From Limnomonas spitsbergensis (lineage: Eukaryota > Chlorophyta > Chlorophyceae > Chlamydomonadales): a stretch of 64,000 nucleotides of DNA. The stretch is taken from the NCBI GenBank assembly GCA_037349105.1, contig JAYJMM010000120.1, positions 4,220,001 through 4,284,000 on the forward strand. Direction: 5' to 3'. The notes beneath the pieces were generated by a model. It saw only the letters and a list, made by a program, of their open reading frames with translations, was not told the origin of the DNA and did no database searches. Every line of letters starts with the position of its first letter. Position 1 is the stretch's first letter. This document shows, one piece after another, positions 1 to 10,241 of this stretch. Made by a program: the position numbers and the translations under genes.

Positions 1-34
1 TCTATACCGCTGTCAAATATCCGTGGGGCCAGAC
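1..34. repeat. End of a 63-bp minisatellite at the window edge
   Basis: Matches the last, diverged repeat at 25182-25215 and 50845-50878, implying that a further array, and probably a further unit, lies to the left. Confidence 0.85.
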
Positions 35-36
35 AG

Positions 37-390
37 CCAGGGGGAGGAGGAAGAAGGGGGAGGAGGATGGAGGGGGAGGAGATGAGACAGTAGGACAGAT
101 GTGTAGCGGAAGAGAGGGAGATGGGATGTTTATGACGGACAAGGCGCCTTTGTGCTTTCGGTGGGAGGATGAAGGATGAGCGGAGACGGGGAGGGGGAAG
201 GGAAGGAGGAGGAGGAAGGGGAGGGAGGAAGGGGAGACGGAGAAGATGAGACAGTAAGACAGACTGGGAGGGGGAGGAGGAAGAGGAAGAGGAAGTGGGA
301 GGAGGAAGGGGAGAGGGAGGAGATGGAGACAGTAGGTCAGATGTGTAGGGGAGAGGGAGGAAGGAGACATAGAGGACAGTAGACGGTAGG
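37..390. repeat. Purine-rich GGAGGA/GGAAGA tract
   Basis: About 350 bp in which the plus strand is almost entirely G and A, made of GGAGG, GGAAG and GAGA runs with an embedded imperfect duplication (AGATGTGTAG occurs twice). Such polypurine tracts can form triplex DNA. Ser/Pro-rich or Gly/Glu-rich reading frames across it follow from composition. Copies lie at 25218-25570 and 50881-51233. Confidence 0.85.
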
Positions 391-479
391 ACCCAGATGA
401 TGGGACGTATGATGGGACGTACGTAACAAATGAACAAATGCGCAATCAATCAAGCAGCTGACCAGCAAAGATGAACATG

Positions 480-1925
480 TGCGCATGTTCAGCCAGCCCG
501 TACAGCCTGCTTCATACTACATGCCAATGGCACTAGTATGGTGCAGGCCTCGGTCCCTGCACAAAACAGATTAAGGTGGCCATGGCATGGCTGCAGTAGA
601 GCATTATGGCCCATGGTAGTCACGGTTACGAATCACAATGAAAACGCGCATTACAACAAAGCACCCGTCCAGCCATAATGACCAGGTGCATATGTCCAGC
701 CTACCAGCATCGAGCATACCTGGCATGTACCCTGGCTCGTTGACTGGCATTGCCCGCAGCAACACCATACTGTCCGGTGGCAGGACTGCCTGCTTCGTAG
801 TTAAACATCATGGCGGCACCCTTGAAGGGAGGCATGGCGGGTGCAGCTGCTGACCTGGTGTGTAGATAACTGCCTGGGATGAGGTCCATGGAGGCTTGAA
901 CCTGAATGCCGGCATTGGCGCCCATTAACCAAGAAGCACCTGCATGGGGCAGGCCACCACTGCACAAAACAGGAAAGGGTGGTCTGTCAACACAGCAAAT
1001 TGGCCTTCACTTGCCCTGGCATGACTTGAACTGAACAGTATGGCCCGAGGTATGGCCCATGGTAGTCACGGTGACAAATGGAGGAATTGCGCAAAAATAT
1101 CCATCACCTGTCTAGCCACGATGAACCTGTGCGCATGTTCATTCGACAAGCTTGAAGCTTACCTGGCATGTCACCTGGCAAGTTGACTGGAGCTACCCGC
1201 AGTGATGCCGTCCTGTTCGGCCGTAGCACTGACAGGTTCAGCATGGTGCATGCCATCCCAACACACAGCAGAAATGGGTGCCAAGTCAGCACAGCAAAAT
1301 GGGTATCACTGGACCTGGCATGGCTGCAGTAGAGCAGTATGGCCCATAACAGACACGGTAACAAATGAACAAATGCGCAATCAATCAAGCAGCTGTCCAG
1401 CAAAGATGAACATGTGCGCATGTTCAGCCTTCCTGCACAGCATGCTTCATACTACATGCCAATGGCACCAGCATGGTGCAGGCCACGGTCCCTGCACAAA
1501 AGAGATTAAGGTGGTCAGGAAGCACAACAGATTAGCAAGCAGTGGCCATGGCATGGCTGCAGTAGAGCATTATGGCCCATGGTAGTCACGGTTACGAATC
1601 ACAATGAAAACGCACATTACAACAAAGTACCTGTCCAGCCATAATGACCAGGTGCCTATGTCCAGCCTACCAGCATCGAGCATACCTGGCATGTACCCTG
1701 GCTCGTTGACTGGCCCTGCCGGCAGCAACGCCATACTGTCCGGTGGCAGCACTGCCTGCTTCGTGTTCCAACAGCATGGCGGCACCCTTGAAGGGAGGCG
1801 TGGCGGGTGCAGCTGCTGACCTGGCATGTAGATAACTGCCTGGGATGAGGTCCATGGAGGCTTGAACCTGAAAGCCGGCATTGGCGCCCATGTACCAAGA
1901 AGCACAAGCATGGGGCAGGCCACCA
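480..1925 (-). pseudogene. Decayed exons of a modular repeat-protein gene, unit 1
   Basis: On the minus strand two 240-bp exons (1925-1686 and 959-720) are bounded by TTTACAG or TGTGCAG acceptors and GCCAG|GTATG donors. They have the same phase at both ends (one base in, two bases out), so they can repeat without breaking frame. Both begin Gly-Gly-Leu-Pro-His-Ala and share the motif ATGQYGVAAG. Between them lie damaged short exons: 1259-1175 has lost its acceptor AG (TTG in its place), and the one ending near 1500 is missing its middle. The plus-strand gene inside the unit 2 insertion (27923-28755) has the same exon types in better shape, so this is a decayed relative. Function unknown. Confidence 0.65.
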
Positions 1926-2049
1926 CTGTAAAAAACAGGAAAGGGTGGTCAGTCAACACAGCAAATTGGCCTTCACATGCCCTGGCATGGCTTCAATTGA
2001 ACAGTATGGCCCGAGGTATGGCCCATGGTAGTCACGGTAACAAATGGAG

Positions 2050-3080
2050 GAAATGCGCAAAAATGTCCAGAAGACACGCTGCTGCCGGGGGTGATGGTCA
2101 AGGGGGAAAAGCGAGCATTTGGAGGATGCGCTACATGTTTGCTTCCAGTGCCCTAGCGCCACGGACCAGCTTAGGGAGAGGGGTTGAGTACTTGAGTGGG
2201 CCCCCTGGAGGGCGCTACGGGCCTCCATCATTTGTCCCCAAGCAGGCATGGGTGGGAGGTTCTGGAATTGTGGGGGGCGTGGTTGATATCCTTGAGGGCT
2301 AGTATCTTTGGGAGCTGGGGTTTTGGTTCTATTTTCCTTTTTTTCGAGGGGAGGAGGGGTATTTTCCTTAATTTGTCTCTGTTGCTTTCTCTCCCCGCTT
2401 TTATGTTCCCTTGATCAGGCCTCGACTTTACAGGGGCGAGACGTTCGTACTTCCTTTAGGGGATTATTACCTTCCCTTTTTGTGTCCCATTCTTTCCTTG
2501 GCCCTCTTTTACATTCACTGGCCTTCTCTCAACGTCACTGTTGGGCGCCAACGTAGCCTTTTCAGCAGGGCCCAGAGGTGTCACGTCATCGACCCCCTAT
2601 TCCACAGATGGTTTCAGTTTGTCTCGATCATCTTACAGTTGACTGCTGCTTGCAAAAACCAAGTTCCGGTATTCAGTCCCTACTCACCAGCCCCTGAGGA
2701 TCATCAATGGACAGACCATATGTCGGCTATACCTCGGAAACGTAGCTTAGTTAACAATCATAATAATAATTGGCACCTGTGCATACAAGAGTGAATTTGC
2801 CTAGATTTCTGTCACTGGGATCGTTAGCACCCTTCAGCACCAATGCCTATATCAAGCATCCTTGACTAGGTGCAGCTGTGTACTGCAACCCTATGGGCTA
2901 GACATCAGCAGGTATTGGCCTTCAGTGGGTGGCAGACGGGATTGCACTAGAAGGACAACTTCAACTCTCGCCTCCACAGCCGGGACTGTCGACAGCCATA
3001 ACGAAGCTTACATGAAGCTTGAACATCCTCCAGTTGATAACATCCTCCACATCAGGGATACAGGAATCCCTTCAACAGCG
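2050..3080. other. No gene recognised
   Basis: About 1 kb with no convincing exon. It contains a T-rich stretch (2325-2400) and several short open frames without family resemblance. Identical stretches lie at about 37703-38733 and 52895-53925. One difference in unit 3 (near 53916) lies in this stretch. Confidence 0.5.
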
Positions 3081-3082
3081 CA

Positions 3083-4335
3083 TCAACATCCGTCAATAAG
3101 AGCATCGAGATTTATGACAGGTCCCCACAGGGCAGCTAGAGCTGGTAGATCTATTTCTCCTGACCCTGAGACCAGGGGAGCCGGATCTAGTGATCTTAAC
3201 ACCCCCTCTTGCCTCGTTCCCACAATTGGCACACCGCTAGGGACTTTCCCGCCCAGCCCCGGCAGCCGTGATGAGGAGGCCAGGCTTGTTGAGCAGGCAG
3301 GCTGTTGAGGGCGTCTCTGGGGCTTGTGAGGTCTGCAATTTTTGAACCAGAGCTCCTGGCTTTCTTTAGAGATGCCATACGCAGCCGTCAGGAACTCCCG
3401 GTTCTGCACCATCAGGGAGAAGGAAGGGTGTTTAGCCGAGGTCTTTGGTGATTTACGGCCTGGGTTCAGACAGGGTGTGGACAGCAAGAGTGGCAGCATG
3501 TCAGACAGAGCACTGGAATAACGTCAACGTATCTGCTGTAAGCCATAGATTGTCTGGACGACATCATGACTGGATGAGCCCACATCCTGCACCCTTACCT
3601 GCTTTTGAACTTGCTTAATCTTGTACCAAACATCTGCACAGCCTGCCAAGGCGTACATGACGTCCATCTGTATTGGAAAAGGCAGAGCCAAGAGTGAGCC
3701 TTGTTTTCGTGTGTTACGGTCTCAGGTTTCTAGGGCTGGGCGTACATGATGTCCATCTGCACAGGCAAAGTCGACGAGGTGTGCATGGCAGTCACAATCA
3801 AATAAATTAAACAAAAGATCTCAATCGCCAAGTTTGCTTTGCTGGGTGACGGAAAGTATCCATCTTCATACAAGTGAGAGATGCTGCTGAACCAATTACA
3901 CTGCAAGTTCGCACACCTGTGTGTCCTCGAGGTCTTTCAACGTATTTGACACTCTCCCTGCTGTCTTTGGGGGCTTCCTGGGTCGCCAGAATTTGAAGGC
4001 GCCACAGATGCTCGACCTGATGGGCCTGGTCATCCCAAGATGTATACGTTTGGGGCACTCAACAAAGGCCTCCTGCAGGAAAGCAACCAGGAGGTGAGGA
4101 CAAGGTCAGGATGAGTGGATCCCGTGACAGCTCCACACCTCGTCACCTCATGAAACATTTTCAGAGCAATGCACTCGAAACAGGCAATCCAGGCTCACAA
4201 CAGGTAGATCTCATTACCTGTGTCACGAACGAGCTCTCTCCAACAAGGCGTGTGCCGTACCCAATCCCTGGGGCAACGGCTGTCCCTAAGGGCAACACAC
4301 TCTGCTGCTGCTGTTGTTGCTGCTGCTGCTGCGGG

Positions 4336-4366
<31 letters not shown>

Positions 4367-5092
4367 TTTGCTGCTGCAGGTGCAGTGGCTGTGGCAGGAG
4401 CTGTGGCTGCTGCAGGTGCAGTGGCTGTAGCAGGAGCTGTGGCTGATGCAGGCGCAGTGGCTGTGGCAGGAGCTGTGGCTGCTGCAGGTGCAGTGGCTGT
4501 GGCAGAAGCTGTGGCTGCTGCAGGTGCAGTGGCTGTGGCTGCTGCAGATGCAGTGGCTGTGGCAGGAGCTGTGGCTGCTGCAGCTGCAGAGGCTGCTGCA
4601 GATGCTGTGGCTGCTGCAGGTGCTGCGGCTGCGGCAGGAGCTGTGGCTGCTGCAGGTGCAGAGGCTGCGGCAGCTGCACCACCTCTTGCAGCCTCTCAGG
4701 ACCATCCATGCAGACCTCAAGGGCAGTGTAGCTCGAGCACCTTGATCTACTGCTGGCTCTGCAGGTGATGCGCCTGCTGTTGTCCGCACCGAGCAGTGAC
4801 ATCTGTTGGGCCTGTTGCTGCTGCGTTTGCTGTTCCTGTGTGTATGGTTTGGATAAGAGCATATCTCCGAACGGTAGCAGGTAGTCCACGGTGTATGTCG
4901 CTGGCGAAGTCGTTGGGAGATCGCTCGTGCTCGATGAACCTGGCTGGCGATGCCTCTCTGTCGTCGAGGTAGTTCACGACGCTCAAACGTCAGAGGACCG
5001 TCCTGATCGGGAAATATAAATGGTAACACCTCTGCTCCGTCAGATGCCAGAGCAAATAGATCGCGGGACTGGTATTGAGACTGGTGCGGCAT
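3083..5092 (-). pseudogene. Gln/Leu/Pro-rich four-exon gene with frameshifts, unit 1
   Basis: Reading from 5092 the start is MPHQSQYQ. Exon 1 runs 5092-4218, with donor GTAATG. It changes frame twice: first near 4980, where the reading passes into a frame with FIEHERSP, then near 4890, into a frame beginning DYLLPFGD. It ends in a long Gln-Pro-Leu repeat coded by CAG-type triplets (about 4690-4300). Exon 2 is 4072-3917 (52 codons, with PKRIHLGMTRPIRSS), exon 3 is 3667-3599 (23 codons, MDVMYALAG) and exon 4 is 3460-3083. All exon boundaries are phase 0 with GT/AG borders. Exon 4 is one base short near its start compared with the paralogue at 62305-62517, which shifts its frame. Its last frame carries ISKESQELWFKNCRP, resembling homeodomain helix 3. 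The same lesions occur in all three units, so decay preceded the triplication. Function unknown. Confidence 0.65.
4305..4695. repeat. CTG/CAG-type coding minisatellite
   Basis: A pure-triplet run (CTG/TTG, 4308-4375) followed by an imperfect repeat of about 30 bp built on GGCTGTGGCAGGAGCTGTGG and GCTGCAGGTGCAGT. On the minus strand it codes Gln/Pro/Leu/His. Because the period is a multiple of three, every frame is open, which makes poly-Ala and poly-Cys frames that are not genes. Copies at 39958-40252 (short) and 55150-55534 vary in length. Confidence 0.85.
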
Positions 5093-5584
5093 TTTTGTTG
5101 CGCACTCACTGAAATGTGGTAGTATCTATTTTATGAAAAGGAAACTGTGATGCACTCTCTTTTGTAGGCAGGGGATACCAGTGAGCGAGCGTTCCACGCA
5201 CTTGACGGGGAGGTCGGTCGCTGCAGGTGATTGCTCCTTCGTCCCACCACCCGGACTCCCTAAGAAACCGTATAAGCCGGGGGGCGCGGTACCGGTAACT
5301 GACTTACTGACGTTCTGCACGCGCGGTTTCGCCCAGTATTAGACTTCATGGGGCATGCGATTGGCCTGGTTCGTAACATTGCCATGATAATAAAGCTATA
5401 GAGCTCTTCACAGAAGCCATCTAGTTTTAGGATAACATGAACAGTGAAGTCACAATGGTATGAACTACAAAGAATCCGTGAATACCGGTATATGATTTTA
5501 TAGGGTTACGGAGCATCATATTTGATGCATATGACAAGTGCCTGCAAACAGTTTGTGCACTAACTTAACTGCTCTGGAGGCGGG

Positions 5585-6047
5585 GCGACGACCAAGGTGC
5601 CTGCTAATTGCAGATGACCTCGCTCTCCCTGCTAGCCGGCAGACCGATAGGGCTGCAGCGCATGCTAGATGCCGCTCATGAGACACAGCAGTCAAACAGA
5701 TCCACGTCAACGTCAGCAAGACAGAGATCCTGGGGTTTAGCAGCCGCTTAGCAGCGCAGCGCCGACAGCCACCCCAGGTCCGTGTGTGTGACCCGGGTAG
5801 GATTGTGCTGAAGGCTGTTCACAAAATCAAGGTCTTAGGCATCATTCAGCACAAAAGCGGCAGCATGAGAAATGCCATGCAAGGTAGAGAGGCTCCTAGA
5901 GCTGCGGCCATGCAGCGTGCTTGCCACATGGCCGCCAAGGTACATCTGAGGCATCGAATGCCCACATGCATCTGGCTAGTAAGCGTTTATGCAGCACGGC
6001 AAACCACAGCTTGCCCTGATCCACAAGCAGCTTGTCCAACGACATGA
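5585..6047 (+). pseudogene. Non-LTR (L1-type) reverse-transcriptase relic, unit 1
   Basis: Near 5593-5650 the plus strand reads LLIADDLALPAS, a variant of the palm motif that in non-LTR retrotransposons holds the catalytic ADD residues. After a frame change, VNVSKTEILGF follows (about 5709-5741), which is the conserved KTE segment downstream of the palm. The frame then stays open through CDPGRIVLKAVHKIKVLGII to a stop at 6047, covering the thumb region. No fingers domain, endonuclease or RNase H is recognisable around it. It is a short, broken remnant of an ORF2 protein. Confidence 0.7.
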
Positions 6048-6049
6048 TA

Positions 6050-8110
6050 GGGTACCACGGCTGAATCCCATATGTGTAGCTGGCAGGTGATAGATGCCTG
6101 ATCGCTCGTATCTCATTAACAATTTATAACATTGCAAGCAAGGCCCTCATAAAGCTGGGAGCGATGGCAGGTTATCTCCGAAGCAGGGGGGGGAGCAACA
6201 AACGTCACAAGTCATGGGCCTTCGTAAGAACCAGTGGTCAGGGGTAAAAGTACTACTTTGCAGCCAGTCTACTGGAGGTCCGCGTAATTTAACTGTGCAG
6301 GGGTTCGTAAGATTCATAAACAATTACAGTGGCCTGAATGAAGCAGATATATGTTGAGGTCAAGATGCTTACAAGACCTGATCATGCGACACCCGGTTAA
6401 AGAGAATTGCCCATGAATGAAAACTACGAACACCGTAACCTCAATCTCACATGCAGTAGACGAGAGGCGTGTCAGCCGATCGCTTCGTAGTGGCGCATTT
6501 TTCGTCTTCATACAGCTCCTCCAGGTCCTGGTACTTTGAGTCAGTGCCAATCGGCCACCACCCGAACAGCATGACAGTCCTCGGGTCCCATGTGTAGGTC
6601 ATCTCGTCCCACCACAAGATGCCGTAGAGGTCCTAAGGCAGCAGGTCTCCATTTACCTCCTGAAGCAAAGAGGAGCAAAAGGCCTTCATCATGGTAAGGA
6701 TGCTATCCCAGTGCTACCCCTCAGCCCCGAGCTGGTGGTGGCTATGTACCTGCGTGGCAGTCCCTACGGGTGCCAGTCAATGCTAACGACTAGTCCGATT
6801 GGAAGTATGGACTTACGGGCACAAAGATCTCTTGTCTGGCAGACCAAGCACTCCCTCAAAAATCAGCTCGGGTCCAGTTGCAGGCCTTATTGCACAAGGG
6901 TGACCACAGCTGCATGGCTAGCCGCATTAAGCATGGGTCCCATATCATGCCCCGCTTGGACATCAGGGACTTCTGGGTGCATGTGATGGAGGACACTTGT
7001 GTCTTATAACACCATGGCTACCGGTAGTCGGCGACACGGGTGGTGTCATGAGGGGAACAGCCCAGGGTGTCATGACCCCATCTTAGGATGTATGCGCCAG
7101 CTGGTCCTGTCTACCCCAAACTTGAGCCCCACCTTCGATGATCCTTCAACTTTGCCCATGCTTGTTCAGCCCATGTCTGACGGCTGGATCTTCAAGCAGT
7201 CTCCAGCATATGAAGCTCCTGGAAGACGACAAGGTTGCTCTACAGCGACGCAAGTCTGCTTCTGAGCTTCTCGACATCCTATCGTCCAGCATCCGCTCAA
7301 AAAGTGGGTACAGCTCGGAAGTTTTTTACAGTTCTACGACTACCTCGTCGGAGCAGCTGGTCGGAGCGGCTGTTCGCCTCTTGGCGGGCCACACTCGAGG
7401 CCTGAGAAACTGTGATTCGACCGACAAAAAACAGAGAAGCAGAAGCAAATGATCACCTCAGCATTTGATTCATGTCAGGGTCTATCCCGTAAACGCGAAC
7501 AGTATGATTTTGAAGCTGACAGGCCACTTTGAGACCGACTTTGAGAGGGCTGCACAGATCAGTGTGACAGATCTGGTACAGGGCTCTCATACCTCAGCCT
7601 TACCTCCAGACTCAATGATTCTCAAAGCAGACGTCAGAGCCTCGAAAGATTCAGCGTTTTCAAGCGCTCTACAGGAACCTTGGGCAGCAGTCCTTGCTTT
7701 GGTTGCAATTTACTGCTGCCATGCACCAGGCCTGTGCAGCTAGTTGGCCCACAGTGGGCATCCACTCCGAGATGAGGTTTAAACACATCAACAATGGGCA
7801 ACACAAGGTTGCGGCAGGCTATCAATGTCACAGGGGTGCAGAGTGCAGACAGTCATGGGAAACTGCATGTTTGTATTGGAGCCGGAAAAAGGTGCATACG
7901 GTCCATGATTGTTTCAAACAGGGTTCTGACGGTAGCGGTCTCATCCATCTGTGTCTGAATGCCAATCTCCAGCTCTTTGCCGAAGCGGATCCGCTTATTT
8001 TTGCCATGCATGCTGGCCTAGAGGTAAGGGTCAGACAGGGCCTGCGCTGATCTCCTTGGTGCTTCTTAGATTGCCGTCGCTAAGCATCCTGCCTGCCGGT
8101 GATTTTGATG
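6050..8110. other. No recognised gene; one 104-codon open frame
   Basis: I recognise no protein family or RNA gene here. The longest credible frame is 7138-7452 on the plus strand (104 codons, Ser-rich middle, basic end KKQRSRSK). Unit 1 has Glu where units 2 and 3 have Val (base 7319), and that single difference is no evidence for or against coding. Copies lie at about 41607-43668 and 56889-58950. Confidence 0.4.
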
Positions 8111-8115
8111 AAAGC

Positions 8116-8515
8116 GAGGGGAAACACCTGTCACAGCTTTTCCTAGGGGAAAGGGAAACACCTGTCACAGCTTTTCCTAGGGGAAACACCTGTCACAGCT
8201 TTTCCTAGGGGAAAGGGAAACACCTGTCACAGCTTTTCCTAGGGGAAAGGGAAACACCTGTCACAGCTTTTCCTAGGGGAAAGGGAAACACCTGTCACAG
8301 CTTTTCCTAGGGGAAAGGGAAACACCTGTCACAGCTTTTCCTAGGGGAAAGGGAAACACCTGTCACAGCTTTTCCTAGGGGAAACACCTGTCACAGCTTT
8401 TCCTAGGGGAAAGGGAAACACCTGTCACAGCTTTTCCTAGGGGAAACACCTGTCACAGCTTTTCCTAGGGGAAAGGGAAACACCTGTCACAGCTTTTCCT
8501 AGGGGAAAGGGAAAC
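8116..8515. repeat. 28/34-bp minisatellite, left part (split by the retroelement)
   Basis: Tandem repeat of GGGGAAACACCTGTCACAGC plus TTTTCCTA (28 bp), alternating with a 34-bp form that has an extra GGGAAA. Twelve copies of CACCTGTCACAGC precede the retroelement and three follow it at 18400-18484. The intact arrays are 43674-44147 and 58956-59429. Units are almost identical, with only two single-base variants seen in unit 3 (near 59170 and 59326), which suggests recent homogenisation. Confidence 0.95.
8512..8515. repeat. Target-site duplication AAAC (left)
   Basis: AAAC here and at 18400-18403. Removing the element and one AAAC restores the array sequence GGGAAACACCTG seen in units 2 and 3. 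Confidence 0.9.
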
Positions 8516-8555
8516 TGTCACGAGGAACCAGTGACCTTGAAGTATCACTGCGCAC
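8516..8555. repeat. Left terminal arm of the retroelement
   Basis: Forty bases whose exact reverse complement is at 17435-17474. Its first eight bases, TGTCACGA, are also the inverted partner of the element's last eight. Confidence 0.95.
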
Positions 8556-8624
8556 CTGAATCACACATGCTGTTATATTAAATAATGATGCTGTTCCCCC
8601 ATCCTGTGCAGGCCACATTCACAA

Positions 8625-8828
8625 GTGAGTACGCTCAGCTGTGGCACCAAGAGGGGTGCCATTCAGCCTGGAATTGCTGTAAAAGCTTGCATGAAGTACC
8701 GTTCTTCCAAGACGGTATAGTATTGCCTGATAGGGGATTAGTTAAACCTCTCAACTAGTGCAGTAGCACTTAGTTTATAGCCTGTCCTCTCGCATTAGGC
8801 TGAGTGATTTAGGTTTCCTGCTGTGCAG
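8625..8828 (+). other. Possible leader intron of the retroelement
   Basis: A strong donor (AA|GTGAGTACG at 8625) and a pyrimidine-rich acceptor (TTTCCTGCTGTGCAG at 8814-8828) lie 204 bp apart. The acceptor is directly against the ATG of the first open frame. Both signals match the consensus of other introns in the window. Confidence 0.45.
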
Positions 8829-9446
8829 ATGGCACGTGCTGCCGATAGACGCGCTGCTTCTAAGCGCCGTCGTGTGCCGCCGGACGCGGTTGACCCTCCC
8901 CCTTCGCCTGAGCCGGGAGGTGACCCGAGCTCTTCTGATGAGTCGGAATACGCTGCTTGTGCATCCCCGGATGAGAGCCTAGAAGGGGAGCACCGCGCCG
9001 TGTATGATAGCTTCGTGGGGCGCTGGGGGCAGTGTCGCCGCATGCTCATGCGTGCGATGTTTAAGGCGGCCCGATGCCGTCTGGTCAGCACCCCCCTGCT
9101 CCTAGCTCTGTGCGGACGTCACCTGGAGATCAGGGACATAGTCAAAAACCCTGACACCTGTGCACCATTTGCTGAACTGCACGGCCCAACACAGCCACCT
9201 CTCATTCTGCACTATCGGGCAGCCCTGGCCACCATGGCCACGCAGTATGATCAGCGCTCCAACTATCACCGCTATATGCTCGCTGACCTGCTGATAGAAT
9301 ACAGCATGTGGCCGGAATGGTACCCAGGCATCATGACGTCTCCCAGCCCGTGGCATGGCTCAGAACCCCACCCCTGGATGACTGAGTTGGAGGCTCTGAT
9401 AGTGCTGACCCCGGCAGAACAGTTTGCCGACGCTGTTGACTACTAA
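8829..9446 (+). CDS. Retroelement ORF1 (gag-position protein, unrecognised)
   Basis: 205 codons from the ATG at 8829. It starts with a basic, Arg-rich segment (MARAADRRAASKRRR), then an acidic Pro/Ser/Asp stretch, then a part with regular hydrophobic spacing up to the TAA at 9444-9446. I see no zinc knuckle (CCHC). By position it should be the structural or nucleic-acid-binding protein of the element. It is in the same frame as the next open frame, separated only by the TAA and eight sense codons, so the two may once have been one protein, may be joined by stop readthrough or splicing, or may be separately initiated. Confidence 0.6.
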   Translation: MARAADRRAASKRRRVPPDAVDPPPSPEPGGDPSSSDESEYAACASPDESLEGEHRAVYDSFVGRWGQCRRMLMRAMFKAARCRLVSTPLLLALCGRHLEIRDIVKNPDTCAPFAELHGPTQPPLILHYRAALATMATQYDQRSNYHRYMLADLLIEYSMWPEWYPGIMTSPSPWHGSEPHPWMTELEALIVLTPAEQFADAVDY

Positions 9447-9470
9447 TCCGCCATACTCTGTCGGCTCCAG

Positions 9471-10193
9471 ATGTCGCAGCACGGAAGCCATGGACGCGGC
9501 GGTGGTGGCAATCAGGACGCGCTGGCCATCCGGCGGGCTGCAATGAGGAGGCAGTCCGTCGGCCTGTTTCACTCGGAGAGACAGTCGTACCGTCGGGAGG
9601 CTCGGGATAGCATGACCGAAGTACTTTTACAGCGACGCAAGCGCGGTCGAGGTGGACGCGGCCAGTACGGTGCTGAACAGTACTACGAAGAGGATATGCA
9701 GTCGCAGCCCGACACTTCTGAAACCGACCTGCATCGCCGGTCCCCTGTGCATTCCGCTGCGCCTCGCGATGCCCAGGCTGCTGCAGCAGACTTAGAAGCT
9801 CGCTTGGACAGCGGGTTGGACGACTACATGGCGGCAGGGCTGCTCCACCGTACAGCAACCGCGACCGCAGCCGCAACCGCAGCCGCGACCGCAGCCGCGA
9901 CCGCAGCCGCAGCCGCAGCCGCTGCCGCAGTCAGCGAGCCAAGGCCCACAACAGAGGACAACATCCACGAGTGGATCAATCACGGACAGCTGAAGTGCTT
10001 CCGCCGAGCCGTTGCAGTGGACAGGGCCGCTGGTGCCTCTGATGACGATGACGGGACTTCGTGGTATGCTGTCACAAGGTGCTGGCAGACGTTCCTCGAC
10101 ATCAACTCACCTCCGCTTGGCGATCACGAGGCCATCAAAGCGTATGTCTACGACTTGCTCGGGCTTCCCACTCGGGGAACCTCAACTGAGTGA
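9471..10193 (+). CDS. Retroelement ORF2 (gag-position protein with poly-Ala tract)
   Basis: 240 codons from the ATG at 9471, preceded by CTCCAG, which could also be a splice acceptor. The N-terminal half is basic and Gly/Arg/Gln-rich, the middle has an Ala-Thr repeat coded by GCAACCGCA-type hexamers (about 9857-9935), and the C-terminal 70 residues look globular (EWINHGQLKCFRRAVAVDRA onward). No family recognised. It ends at a TGA (10191-10193) and the same frame is then open straight into the polyprotein. Stop-codon readthrough, as some retroviruses use between gag and pol, would give a fusion. Confidence 0.6.
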   Translation: MSQHGSHGRGGGGNQDALAIRRAAMRRQSVGLFHSERQSYRREARDSMTEVLLQRRKRGRGGRGQYGAEQYYEEDMQSQPDTSETDLHRRSPVHSAAPRDAQAAAADLEARLDSGLDDYMAAGLLHRTATATAAATAAATAAATAAAAAAAAAVSEPRPTTEDNIHEWINHGQLKCFRRAVAVDRAAGASDDDDGTSWYAVTRCWQTFLDINSPPLGDHEAIKAYVYDLLGLPTRGTSTE

Positions 10194-10241
10194 AGGTGGG
10201 CGCGGTGCAGGGATCGGGGGTTGTATAAGCAAGTGCTGCGC

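Noticed and set aside
2480..2570. GTTGGGCGCCAACG as a retrotransposon end or primer-binding site
   Set aside because: It is a simple short palindrome with no partner end or element around it.
2411..2794. 127-codon plus-strand frame MIRPRLYRGE
   Set aside because: No family resemblance and no splice context; overlapping frames are of similar length.
4220..4768. Ala/Val-rich and Cys-rich plus-strand frames over the CTG repeat (also near 39873 and 55065)
   Set aside because: They are by-products of a triplet-period repeat; the minus-strand frame has splice sites and a paralogue.
8116..8515. Regular 28/34-bp repeats that resemble a CRISPR array
   Set aside because: The whole unit repeats with no unique spacers, no cas genes lie nearby, and the sequence is eukaryotic with introns. 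It is a minisatellite.
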